DNA of 64,000 nt from Saccharothrix ecbatanensis (GTDB lineage: Bacteria; Actinomycetota; Actinomycetes; Mycobacteriales; Pseudonocardiaceae), in the NCBI RefSeq assembly GCF_014205015.1, contig NZ_JACHMO010000001.1, positions 2,604,001 to 2,668,000 on the forward strand, in the 5' to 3' direction. Below the pieces are notes generated by a model. That model made no database searches. It saw only the letters and a program-made list of their open reading frames with translations, and was not told where the DNA came from. Below are positions 42,558 through 50,678 of this stretch, piece by piece (the first letter of the stretch is position 1; every line of letters starts with the position of its first letter). A program made the position numbers and the translations under genes.

Positions 42558-44099
42558 CTACCGCACCTGCCGGAACCACCGACAGTCGTAAGGACCCAAC
42601 TCCACCTGCGCCTTGCCGTCCTTCACCGGCACCGTGCCGTCCACCAACACGTCCGTCAGCTCACCCTCCAACTCCGACAACTCCACCGTCACCTCCCGCT
42701 CCGCGAAGTTGTGCACCGCCACCACCGTGCCGCCGTCGATGTCACAGCGATGCGCGAACACCGCCGGATCCGCCGTGTCCACCACCTTGAACGTCCCCCA
42801 CGCCAACTCCGGGCACTCCCGGTACCGCTCGACCAGCAACTGCGTCCACGCCAGCAGCGAGTCCCCGTCCCGCCGCTGCTCGGCCACCGCGTCCCACCAC
42901 ATCGGCGTCCGCACCGCGCCCCGACCCTCCACGGCCAGGTCCTCCGTCATCCCGACCTCCTCCCCGTAGAACAGGACCGGAGTGCCCGGCAGCGAGAACA
43001 ACAGGCTGTACACCATCCGGATCCGCCGCAGGTCGAAGTCCAACATCCCCGGCAACCGCCGCCGCAGACCCCGCCCGTACAACTGCATGTCCTCATCCGG
43101 ACCGAACGCCTCGAACACCTCCTGCCGCTCAGGCACCGTCAACTTGTCCAACGTCAACTCGTCGTGGTTACGCACGAACGTCGCCCAATGGCAGTCACGC
43201 GGCGGCACCGGACGCTCCGTCAACGCGTGCGTCAACGGACCCGCGTCCTTCCGCGCCAACGACAAATACATCTGCTGCATCCCGATGAAGTCGAAACACA
43301 AGTGCAACTCGTCACCCACGCCGTCGGAGCGGCCGAAGAACTTCATCGTCTCCGCATAAGGCAAATTCACCTCGCCCAACAACACACCCTCGCCATTGCG
43401 ACGCGACAGGAACGCCCGCAGATCACCCAGGTAGTCATGCGGATCCGGCAACTCCTCGATCGGCGCCTCCAACAGGAACGGCACCGCGTCCACCCGGAAC
43501 CCCGACAACCCCAACTCCATCCAGAACCCCATCACCCGCGCGATCTCGTCCCGCACCGCCGGGTTCCCCACGTTCAGATCAGGCTGGTGCTTGTAGAACC
43601 GGTGCAGGTAGTACCGCTTCGCCTTCCGGTCGTACGTCCACAGCGACTTCTCCTTGTCCGGGAACACCACACCCTTCTCCGCGTCCGGCGGCGGCTCGTC
43701 CCGCCACACGTACCAGTCGTGGAACGGACTCCCCGGATCCCGCGCGGCCTGGAACCACGGATGCTTGTCCGACGTGTGGTTCACCACCAGGTCCGCGATC
43801 ACCCGGATACCCCGATCACGGGCCGTGCGCACGAACTCCACGAAATCCCCGAGCGTGCCCAAGCGGGAATCCACACCGTAGAAATCGGTGATGTCATAAC
43901 CATCGTCCCGCTCCGGCGTCGGAAAGAACGGCATCAACCACACACACGTCACACCCAACCGGTGCAGATGGTCGACGCGCTGCGTCAACCCCCGGAAATC
44001 ACCACAACCATCGCCGTCCGAATCATGGAACGTCTCCACATCCAGGCAGTACACAACAGCGTTCTTCCACCACAGGTCCGCCGTCCGCGTCAGCTTCAC
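42558..44099 (-). CDS. GH13 alpha-amylase-family enzyme (trehalose synthase-like)
   Basis: A 513-residue GH13 protein without signal peptide. The opening WWKNAVVYCLDVETFHDSDGDGCGDFRGL and the segment DDGYDITDFYGVDSRLGTLGDF resemble trehalose synthases. The catalytic nucleophile is in GFRVDAVPF, the acid/base in LLGEVNLPY and the third carboxylate in FVRNHDEL. It is shorter than true TreS and may be a cytoplasmic glucosidase or transglycosidase. The GTG start overlaps the LLM oxidoreductase stop (GTGA), so they are co-translated. Confidence 0.85.
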   Translation of the reverse strand: MKLTRTADLWWKNAVVYCLDVETFHDSDGDGCGDFRGLTQRVDHLHRLGVTCVWLMPFFPTPERDDGYDITDFYGVDSRLGTLGDFVEFVRTARDRGIRVIADLVVNHTSDKHPWFQAARDPGSPFHDWYVWRDEPPPDAEKGVVFPDKEKSLWTYDRKAKRYYLHRFYKHQPDLNVGNPAVRDEIARVMGFWMELGLSGFRVDAVPFLLEAPIEELPDPHDYLGDLRAFLSRRNGEGVLLGEVNLPYAETMKFFGRSDGVGDELHLCFDFIGMQQMYLSLARKDAGPLTHALTERPVPPRDCHWATFVRNHDELTLDKLTVPERQEVFEAFGPDEDMQLYGRGLRRRLPGMLDFDLRRIRMVYSLLFSLPGTPVLFYGEEVGMTEDLAVEGRGAVRTPMWWDAVAEQRRDGDSLLAWTQLLVERYRECPELAWGTFKVVDTADPAVFAHRCDIDGGTVVAVHNFAEREVTVELSELEGELTDVLVDGTVPVKDGKAQVELGPYDCRWFRQVR

Positions 44100-45055
44100 G
44101 CCCTCACCCCCGGCAGCACCCGCGCCCCGAACACATCCAGGAAACGCTCCTGCTCCCGACCCACGTGGTGCAGGAACAACCCGTCGAACCCCAACCCCGC
44201 GTAATCCCGCAACACCGCGACATGCCGATCGAGATCCGACGACACGTTCACCACCGCCGCCACCTGCTCCGGCGTCACCCGCTCCGACACCACGTCGAAG
44301 TGCTCCACCGTCTCCAAGTCCCAACACACCGGCGGACCGAACACATTGCTCCGCCACTGGTCATGCGCGACCGCCGACGCCTCCTCCTCCGACTCCGCCC
44401 AACTCAAATGCACCTGCAGGTACAGCGGACCCCGACCACCCGCGTCCCGATACGCCCCCACCATCCGCTTCAGGTGCTCCACCGGCGCGTTCACCGTGAT
44501 CAACCCGTCCGCCCACTCCGCGCACCACCGCGCGGTCGCCTCACTCACCGCCGCACCCACCAGCGGCGGAGGCACCTCCGGCCTCGTCCACAACCGCGCC
44601 CGGTCCACCCGCACCAGCCCGTCGTGCGAGACCTCCTCCCCCGCCAACAACGCCCTGATCACGTCCACACACTCACGCAACCGCGCCGACCACACGTCCT
44701 TACGCGGCCACACCCCACCCGTGATGTGCTCGTTGCTCGCCTCACCGGTCCCCAACGCCGCCCAGAACCGACCCGGGAACATCGCCCCCAACGTCCCGAT
44801 CGCCTGCGCCACCACCGCCGGGTGATACCGCTGACCCGGCGCGTTGACCACCCCGAACGGCAACGACGTCGCCTGGAGCGCCGCACCCAGCCACGACCAC
44901 GCGAACCCCGACTGCCCCTGACGCTCACTCCACGGCGAGAAGTGATCCGAACTCATCGCCGCGTCGAACCCGACCTCCTCCGCCCGACGCACCGCCTCCA
45001 ACAGCGCCGACGGATGTACCTGCTCATGCGAGGCGTGCACACCGATGACCGTCAT
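44096..45055 (-). CDS. LLM-class flavin oxidoreductase
   Basis: A 319-residue luciferase-like monooxygenase fold protein: GVHASHEQVHPSALLEAVRRAEEVGFDAAMSSDHFSPW at the start (landmark), LGTGEASNEHI and LFLHHVGREQERFL near the end. The family includes F420-dependent glucose-6-phosphate dehydrogenases; a subgroup of this size is thought to use FMN rather than F420. It precedes and overlaps the GH13 gene, a pairing I have seen described in actinobacteria, so a sugar-linked substrate is possible. Confidence 0.8.
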   Translation of the reverse strand: MTVIGVHASHEQVHPSALLEAVRRAEEVGFDAAMSSDHFSPWSERQGQSGFAWSWLGAALQATSLPFGVVNAPGQRYHPAVVAQAIGTLGAMFPGRFWAALGTGEASNEHITGGVWPRKDVWSARLRECVDVIRALLAGEEVSHDGLVRVDRARLWTRPEVPPPLVGAAVSEATARWCAEWADGLITVNAPVEHLKRMVGAYRDAGGRGPLYLQVHLSWAESEEEASAVAHDQWRSNVFGPPVCWDLETVEHFDVVSERVTPEQVAAVVNVSSDLDRHVAVLRDYAGLGFDGLFLHHVGREQERFLDVFGARVLPGVRA

Positions 45056-45117
45056 GCCGTGTCACGTACCCAACGCCCCACCACACGACACCCCGGCAGG
45101 GTCGGCAGCCGACCCGC

Positions 45118-45198
45118 GCTCAGGTCAACCCGGGCTCACGACAACTCGGCTCATCAGCAATTCGGGCTCAGGTCAACCGGCGCTCACGGCAACTCGGG
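45118..45198. repeat. Five degenerate 15-17 bp tandem repeats
   Basis: Units begin at 45118, 45134, 45149, 45166 and 45182 and follow the pattern GCTCAnnnCAAyyCGG. The array fills the gap between the LLM gene and the FxsA gene and runs into the 3' end of the latter. Confidence 0.7.
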
Positions 45199-45666
45199 CC
45201 GGTCCACCGGCGCCGGACCCGGGCGCACGTCCCCCTCGACCACCACACCGTCCACCACCACACCACCGGCCATCGGCGACTGCCCATAGCGGAAGTTCAA
45301 CGCCATCGCCCGCTCACGCTCCTCCGCGCGCCGGACGATCCGCCGGCTCACCAACCTCCGCGTCGGCGGGAACAGCAGGAACAACCCCACCACGTCACTG
45401 ATGAACCCCGGCACGATGATCAGGAAACCCGCCGCCGCGATCAACACGCCGTCCGCGATCTCCTGATGCGGCGCACGACGCGTCCGCAACGCCTCCGAGA
45501 ACGCCCCCATCGTGCGGGCGCCCTCCCGGCGCATCAGCACCGAACCCACCACCCCGCCCACGATCAACAACCCGAGGGTCGGCAACGCACCCCAGGCGTC
45601 GAACGCCGCCACCAGGGCTGTGACCTCGACCGCCAGGCCGACGAGCAGTACCGCCAACACACGCAT
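45184..45666 (-). CDS. FxsA-family membrane protein
   Basis: A 160-residue protein with the FxsA pattern: RVLAVLLVGLAVEVTALVAAFDAWGALPTLGLLIVGGVVG (residues 2-41, landmark), a cytoplasmic loop with RREGARTM, and the helix pair ADGVLIAAAGFLIIVPGFISDVVGLFLLFPPTR. FxsA affects phage T7 exclusion in E. coli; the general role is unknown. ATG 45666 starts exactly at the first helix. It diverges from kamA. Confidence 0.85.
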   Translation of the reverse strand: MRVLAVLLVGLAVEVTALVAAFDAWGALPTLGLLIVGGVVGSVLMRREGARTMGAFSEALRTRRAPHQEIADGVLIAAAGFLIIVPGFISDVVGLFLLFPPTRRLVSRRIVRRAEERERAMALNFRYGQSPMAGGVVVDGVVVEGDVRPGPAPVDRPELP

Positions 45667-45739
45667 ACACACCCCAACGCACGAACACCCCGAAACGCTC
45701 CCCGCCGAAATATTTACGTCGCAGGGCCCATCTGGCAAC

Positions 45740-45750
45740 ATATCTTCACG
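45740..45750 (+). promoter_or_regulatory. Motif shared with the kdd upstream region
   Basis: ATATCTTCACG, identical to 42480-42490. A second, looser copy (AATATTTACG) begins at 45709. Both lie between the FxsA gene and the kamA start. Confidence 0.5.
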
Positions 45751-45774
45751 CCACTCGACGGGTAGGGAGCACAG

Positions 45775-47163
45775 ATGACTGCGCTGCAGGAGGTCACGCC
45801 CACGTCACACCGGGCCGACCTACAGCCCTACACCTACGTGCGCCAAGAACTGACCGAACCCGACTGGCGCCGCTTCCCCGGCTGGCGCGACGTCACCGAC
45901 GCCCAATGGCGCGACGCCCAGTGGCAACGCGCCCACTGCGTCAAGAACCTCAAACAGCTCCGCACCCTCATGGGCGACCTGCTCACCGACCGCTTCTACG
46001 AAGACCTGGTCGCCGACCAGGAACACGCGGCCACCATGTCCATGCTCACGCCGCCCCAGATGCTCAACACCATGGCGCCCCACGCGCCACTGGACCCCGA
46101 AACGTTCACCACGGCGTTCCTCGCCGACCCCATCCGCCGCTACATGATCCCCGTCCGCTCCGACCGCGACCCGGACTGGCCCAGCCACCCCCACTCCAGC
46201 CGCGACTCCCTCCACGAAGCCGAGATGTGGGTCGTCGAAGGCCTCACCCACCGCTACCCCACCAAAGTCCTCGCCGAACTCGTCTCCACCTGCCCCCAGT
46301 ACTGCGGCCACTGCACCCGCATGGACCTCGTCGGCAACTCCACCCCGCAGATCCAGAAGCAGAAGCTCGCCCTGAAACCGGTCGACCGCCAAGACCAGAT
46401 GATCGACTACCTCAAGCGCACACCCGGCGTACGCGACGTGGTCGTCTCCGGCGGCGACGTAGCCAACGTCCCCTGGCCCCAACTCGAGTCGTTCCTCATG
46501 CGGCTGCTCGACATCGAGACCGTCCGCGACATCCGACTCGCCACCAAGGCACTCGCCGGACTCCCCCAGCACTGGCTCCAGCCCAAGGTCGTCGAAGGCC
46601 TCGAACGCGTCGCCCGCACCGCCTCCCGACGCGGCGTCAACCTCGCCATCCACACCCACGTCAACCACGTGCAGTCCGTGACACCACTCGTCGCCGAAGC
46701 CGCACGCACCGCGCTGGAAGTCGGCGTCCGCGACGTCCGCAACCAGGGCGTGCTGATGAAGGGCGTCAACGCCACCCCGGACGACCTGCTCGACCTGTGC
46801 TTCGCACTCCAAGGCGAGGCGAGCATCCTGCCGTACTACTTCTACATGTGCGACATGATCCCCAACGCCGAACACTGGCGCGTCGCCGTCTGGGAAGCCC
46901 AGGAACTCCAGCACGCCATCATGGGCTACCTCCCCGGCTACGCCACGCCGCGCATCGTCTGCGACGTCCCGTACGTCGGCAAGCGCTGGGTCCACCAACT
47001 CCACGAGTACGACCGCGAACTCGGCATCTCGTACTGGACCAAGAACTACCGCACCGGCATCGAACTGGACGACCCGGACGCGCTGGACCGCCGGTACCCG
47101 TACTACGACCCGATCTCCACGCTCGGCGAATCCGGCCGTCAGTGGTGGGCATCGCAACCCTGA
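45775..47163 (+). CDS. kamA: Lysine 2,3-aminomutase (radical SAM)
   Basis: A 462-residue KamA-family enzyme. The 4Fe4S/SAM motif is CPQYCGHC (C-x3-C-x2-C), the PLP lysine is probably that in CDVPYVGKRW, and the aspartates in MCDMIPNAEHWR and IVCDVP occupy the places of Asp293 and Asp330 that hold the lysine epsilon-amino group in the Clostridium enzyme. This favours lysine over glutamate as substrate. It converts L-lysine to beta-lysine, the first step for the KamDE/Kdd/Kal operon on the other strand. The N-terminus is ~40 residues longer than in Clostridium. C-ending codons dominate. Confidence 0.93.
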   Translation: MTALQEVTPTSHRADLQPYTYVRQELTEPDWRRFPGWRDVTDAQWRDAQWQRAHCVKNLKQLRTLMGDLLTDRFYEDLVADQEHAATMSMLTPPQMLNTMAPHAPLDPETFTTAFLADPIRRYMIPVRSDRDPDWPSHPHSSRDSLHEAEMWVVEGLTHRYPTKVLAELVSTCPQYCGHCTRMDLVGNSTPQIQKQKLALKPVDRQDQMIDYLKRTPGVRDVVVSGGDVANVPWPQLESFLMRLLDIETVRDIRLATKALAGLPQHWLQPKVVEGLERVARTASRRGVNLAIHTHVNHVQSVTPLVAEAARTALEVGVRDVRNQGVLMKGVNATPDDLLDLCFALQGEASILPYYFYMCDMIPNAEHWRVAVWEAQELQHAIMGYLPGYATPRIVCDVPYVGKRWVHQLHEYDRELGISYWTKNYRTGIELDDPDALDRRYPYYDPISTLGESGRQWWASQP

Positions 47164-47172
47164 GCCGTCGTT

Positions 47173-47215
47173 GCAAGGAAGCCCCCGGCCCCGCCCGGGG
47201 CTTCCTTGCTGTTTT
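47173..47215 (+). terminator. Intrinsic terminator of kamA
   Basis: GCAAGGAAGCCCC (47173-47185) pairs with GGGGCTTCCTTGC (47197-47209) and is followed by TGTTTTGG. A 13-bp stem with a T-rich tail. Confidence 0.85.
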
Positions 47216-47262
47216 GGTTGTTTGTTGGGGCCGGACCACTGGGTTGGGGCTAATTTTGGTCA

Positions 47263-47279
47263 ACACTGAAGCTATTGAG
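47263..47279 (+). promoter_or_regulatory. Upstream motif shared by P450 and PfkB genes
   Basis: ACACTGAAGCTATTGAG here, 86 bp before the P450 start, matches ACACTGAAGGTATAGAG at 48636-48652 before the PfkB gene in 15 of 17 positions. Both copies sit in unusually AT-rich DNA. Confidence 0.45.
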
Positions 47280-47365
47280 ATAATTATCCTGTGACGATCG
47301 CTCGATTACGCCATTCCGTTGGCGCGCATGGCCTCCGACCGTGACGACGGGACAGACTGGCGTTC

Positions 47366-48583
47366 ATGAGCGATTCAGCCGTTGCCGTCCAGTCCTACGA
47401 CCTGTTCACCCCCGAGGCCATGGCCGATCCCACAGGGCTGCTGCACCGCATCCGCGCCGAGAGCCCGGTCAGCCATGTCCCCCAGCTCGACGCGTACATG
47501 CTCACCCGGCACGCGGACATCATGGCCGCGCTCAAGGACCGCCGCCTCTCCCCCGCCAACATGACCCAGACCATCTCCACGCTCAGCCAGGACGAGCAGG
47601 ACGAACTACTCCCCCTGCGCCAGTCGATGGAGCTGTGGATGGGCCACACGGTCGAGGCCGACCACCTGCGGTTCCAGCACCTGCTCAAGCGCTACTTCAC
47701 CCCCGCGACCGTCAACGGCTTACGCCCGCGGGTGCGTGAGCTGACCAACGAACTGCTCGACGCGGTCGCCGAGCGGGGCCGGATGGACGTCGTCGCCGAC
47801 CTGGCGTACCCGTTGCCCGCCAACGTGATCGCCGAGATGCTCGGCATGCCCACCGACGAACGCGAACAGCTCCAGGCGTGGTCGAGGGACATCCTGGCGA
47901 TCTTCCTGCTTTCCGACGTCGACCAGCTGCGCCAGTCGCAGCGCAGCGTGCTGGAGATGCAGGAGTACGTGCGCGGCCTGGTCCGGCAACGCCGTGCGGA
48001 GGCGCGTGAGGACCTGATCAGCATGTTCGTGGCCGCCGAGCGGGAAGGGCAGGTCACCGAGGACGAGATCGTGGCCAACTGCGTGCTGCTGCTGTTCGCG
48101 GGCCACGAGACGACCGCCGGGCTCATCGCCAACGGGCTCGCGCTGCTGTTCGAGAACCCCGGCGAGCTGGCGCGGCTGAAGGCCGACCCGGAGCTGACGC
48201 CCGGCGCGGTGGAGGAGATGCTGCGCTGTGACGGGCCGGCGGGCGTGATCGTCCGGGAGAGCACCGAGCCGGTCGAGGTGGGCGGCCTGGACCTGCCCGC
48301 CGGCAAGCGGTTCTACCTGGCGATGATGGCGGGCAACCGCGACCCCGAGGTGTTCACCGACCCGGACCGCTTCGACATCACCCGTAAGCCGAACCGGCAC
48401 ACCGCGTTCGGCCTCGGCGCGTTCTACTGCCTGGGCGCCGCCCTGGCCCGCACCGAAGCCGACGAGTGCTTCCGCATCCTGCTGAACCGCTTCCCCGACA
48501 TCCGCCCGGCCAACGCCGTCCTCGACCGCACACCCCTGCCCCCGCTCGGCCACCGGCTGCACACGCTCAACGTGGAGTTCTGA
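47366..48583 (+). CDS. Cytochrome P450
   Basis: A 405-residue class I bacterial P450. The I-helix is LLLFAGHETTAGLI, the haem loop AFGLGAFYCLGAALAR. The histidine two residues before the cysteine in the usual FGxGxHxC is phenylalanine here, which is uncommon and may change haem propionate contacts. The EALR-type acid/arginine is not in its usual form near VEEMLRCDGPAG. No ferredoxin or reductase gene is adjacent. Substrate unknown. Ends before an AT-rich gap carrying a motif shared with its own upstream region. Confidence 0.9.
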   Translation: MSDSAVAVQSYDLFTPEAMADPTGLLHRIRAESPVSHVPQLDAYMLTRHADIMAALKDRRLSPANMTQTISTLSQDEQDELLPLRQSMELWMGHTVEADHLRFQHLLKRYFTPATVNGLRPRVRELTNELLDAVAERGRMDVVADLAYPLPANVIAEMLGMPTDEREQLQAWSRDILAIFLLSDVDQLRQSQRSVLEMQEYVRGLVRQRRAEAREDLISMFVAAEREGQVTEDEIVANCVLLLFAGHETTAGLIANGLALLFENPGELARLKADPELTPGAVEEMLRCDGPAGVIVRESTEPVEVGGLDLPAGKRFYLAMMAGNRDPEVFTDPDRFDITRKPNRHTAFGLGAFYCLGAALARTEADECFRILLNRFPDIRPANAVLDRTPLPPLGHRLHTLNVEF

Positions 48584-48635
48584 AATCGGCGGACGGTCGT
48601 GCTTTGAGCAGAGCGATACTGGTTCTTTTTATTCT

Positions 48636-48652
48636 ACACTGAAGGTATAGAG
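48636..48652 (+). promoter_or_regulatory. Second copy of the P450/PfkB upstream motif
   Basis: ACACTGAAGGTATAGAG, 75 bp upstream of the PfkB-family gene, see 47263-47279. The surrounding gap 48584-48727 has a T-run (TTCTTTTTATT) and no gene. Confidence 0.45.
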
Positions 48653-48727
48653 GCGAGTATGACAGCACTTGCAGCCAGCGCTGCCGAGCGCTCGCCCGTT
48701 TGTTGATCACGCCCGACAATGGCGGGC

Positions 48728-49573
48728 ATGCGGAAACCAAGGGTGTTCGTCGCGGGGCCGGTGTCGTGGAACCGACTGGTCTTCCTGGACCAGTTGCCCG
48801 AGGCACGGCCGCACACCGTGTTCGCCTCAGGCCACCGGACGACAGTCGGCGGCACGTCGGCGGGCAAGGCGTTGAACCTCGCCTCGCTCGGCGCGGACGT
48901 CACGCTGCGGACCGTCGTGGGTGACGACGCCGCCGGCCGCGCGGTGCTCGACGTGCTGGAACGGGCTGGGGTCGAGGTGATCGCGGAGGTGGCGGACGGC
49001 GCCACTGAGCAGCACCTCAACCTGATGGACCCGCACGGCGGGCGGGTGTCGATCTACCTGGAGCTGCCGGAGCTGCGTGTCTCCCGGCACGACGAGCGGA
49101 CGGCGGCGGCGTTGGCGGCGGCCGATGCGGCGGTGATCGACCTCGCCGACCACGCCCGTCCCCTGCTGTCCGCCGCCCGCGCGGCCGGGGTGCCGGTGTG
49201 GTGCGACCTGCACGACTACGACGGGGTCGCCGACTTCCACCGTGACTTCCTGGAAGCCGCCGACTACGTGTTCCTCAACAACGACGCCTTCACGGGCGAG
49301 GACGCGCTGTCAGTGTTCCTGAAGTCGCTCGACAAACCCGCCGTGGCCACGCTGGGAGCCGCCGGAGCGCTGGGTGTGGCCGAAGGCGCCGTCCACCGCG
49401 TCCCGGCTGTGCCGATCGAGGAGATCGTGGACACCAACGGCGCCGGTGACGCGTTCTTCTCCGGCTTCCTGCTGGCCCACCTCGCCAGCGCGGACATGCC
49501 GGCGGCCATGACCGCCGGAGCCGAACAGGCCGCCCGCTGCCTGGCCTCACCGAACCTGGCACCGGAGGCGTAA
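48728..49573 (+). CDS. PfkB-family sugar/nucleoside kinase
   Basis: A 281-residue ribokinase-fold protein. The N-terminal part has VGGTSAGKALNLASLGADVTLRTVVGDDAAG (GG motif, landmark) and the C-terminal signature is VDTNGAGDAFFSGFLLAHL with the catalytic aspartate in NGAGD. The sugar is unknown. ATG 48728 is preferred; 48719 is also open. It precedes a LacI regulator in the same direction, a usual arrangement for sugar utilisation. Confidence 0.9.
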   Translation: MRKPRVFVAGPVSWNRLVFLDQLPEARPHTVFASGHRTTVGGTSAGKALNLASLGADVTLRTVVGDDAAGRAVLDVLERAGVEVIAEVADGATEQHLNLMDPHGGRVSIYLELPELRVSRHDERTAAALAAADAAVIDLADHARPLLSAARAAGVPVWCDLHDYDGVADFHRDFLEAADYVFLNNDAFTGEDALSVFLKSLDKPAVATLGAAGALGVAEGAVHRVPAVPIEEIVDTNGAGDAFFSGFLLAHLASADMPAAMTAGAEQAARCLASPNLAPEA

Positions 49574-49584
49574 GTTGTCAAGGG

Positions 49585-49605
49585 CTTGCAGAAACCGCTT
49601 GCAAG
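49585..49605. promoter_or_regulatory. Probable LacI-family operator upstream of the lacI-type gene
   Basis: CTTGCAGAAACCGCTTGCAAG contains two TTGCA half-elements, one inside the palindrome CTTGCAAG. Maltose-type LacI regulators of actinomycetes bind sites rich in TTGCAA/CTTGCAG. Similar sequences lie before the amylase gene at 54723. Confidence 0.6.
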
Positions 49606-49652
49606 GACTTTCCTAACGGGTGCGTGTGTCGCCACGAAGGAGAGGACCCGAC

Positions 49653-50678
49653 ATGGACGGCGTGACCGCGAGGTTGAGCGATATCGCCGCGCAGGCGGGC
49701 GTCAGCGAGGCGACCGTCAGCCGGGTGTTCAACGGCAAGTCGGGCGTCTCCGCCGCCACCCGGCAGGCCGTGGTCGCCGCGATGGACCTGCTCGGCTACG
49801 AACGCCCACCCCGGCTGCGGCAGCGCAGCGCCGGGCTCATCGGGCTGATCACCCCCGAGCTGAGCAACCCGATCTTCCCCGCCCTCGCCCAGGTCGTGGA
49901 GCAGGTGCTGACCAGCGCGGGCTACACGCCGCTGCTGTGCACGCAGACGCCAGGCGGCTCGACCGAGGACCAGCTGACCGAGATGCTGGTGGACCGGGGC
50001 GTGGCCGGCATCGTGTTCGTCTCCGGCCTGCACGCCGACTCCACCGCCGACATGGACCGCTACACCAAGCTCGCCGGGCGCGGCATCCCGTTCGTCATGA
50101 TCAACGGTTACACGGAGAAGATCTCGGCGCCGTTCATGTCCACCGACGACCGCGCGGCCATGCGGCTCGCGGTGTCACACCTGGCCGAACTGGGTCACGA
50201 GCGCATCGGTCTGGCCGTCGGGCCACGCCGGTTCGTGCCGGTGCTGCGCAAGATCGAGGGTTTCGTGCAGCACATGCGCACGGTCCTCCCCTACACCGCC
50301 GAACAGGCCGAAGAGCTCGTCCAGCACTCCCTCTTCACGGTCGAAGGCGGCCAGTCCGCGGCGACGGCGTTGCTGGACAAGGGCTGCACGGCGATCGTGT
50401 GCGGCAGCGACCTGATGGCGTTCGGCGCGATCCGGGCGGCCCGGCAACGCGGGCTGAACGTGCCGCAGGACGCCTCGGTGGTCGGGTTCGACGACTCGCC
50501 GCTGATCGTGTTCGCCGACCCGCCGCTGACCACCCTGCGCCAGCCCGTGGAGGCGATGGGCCAGGCCGCCGTGAACGCGTTGCTGGAGGAGATCGGCGGC
50601 ACACCGGCGCCGCACGCGGAGTTCGTGTTCATGCCCGAGCTGGTGGTCCGCGGCTCGACGGGCGCGGGGCCGAGGTGA
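49653..50678 (+). CDS. LacI-family transcriptional regulator
   Basis: A 341-residue LacI protein: DNA-binding helix-turn-helix and hinge LSDIAAQAGVSEATVSRVFNGKSGVSAATRQAV (landmark), then a periplasmic-binding-protein fold (IGLITPELSNPIFPALAQVVEQVL, GVAGIVFVSGLH, VVGFDDSPLIVFADPPLTTLRQP). Similar to MalR/AmlR-like regulators. AAGGAGAGG precedes the ATG. The likely operators next to this gene and next to the amylase point to control of starch use (inference). Its stop overlaps the next gene (GTGA). Confidence 0.9.
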   Translation: MDGVTARLSDIAAQAGVSEATVSRVFNGKSGVSAATRQAVVAAMDLLGYERPPRLRQRSAGLIGLITPELSNPIFPALAQVVEQVLTSAGYTPLLCTQTPGGSTEDQLTEMLVDRGVAGIVFVSGLHADSTADMDRYTKLAGRGIPFVMINGYTEKISAPFMSTDDRAAMRLAVSHLAELGHERIGLAVGPRRFVPVLRKIEGFVQHMRTVLPYTAEQAEELVQHSLFTVEGGQSAATALLDKGCTAIVCGSDLMAFGAIRAARQRGLNVPQDASVVGFDDSPLIVFADPPLTTLRQPVEAMGQAAVNALLEEIGGTPAPHAEFVFMPELVVRGSTGAGPR

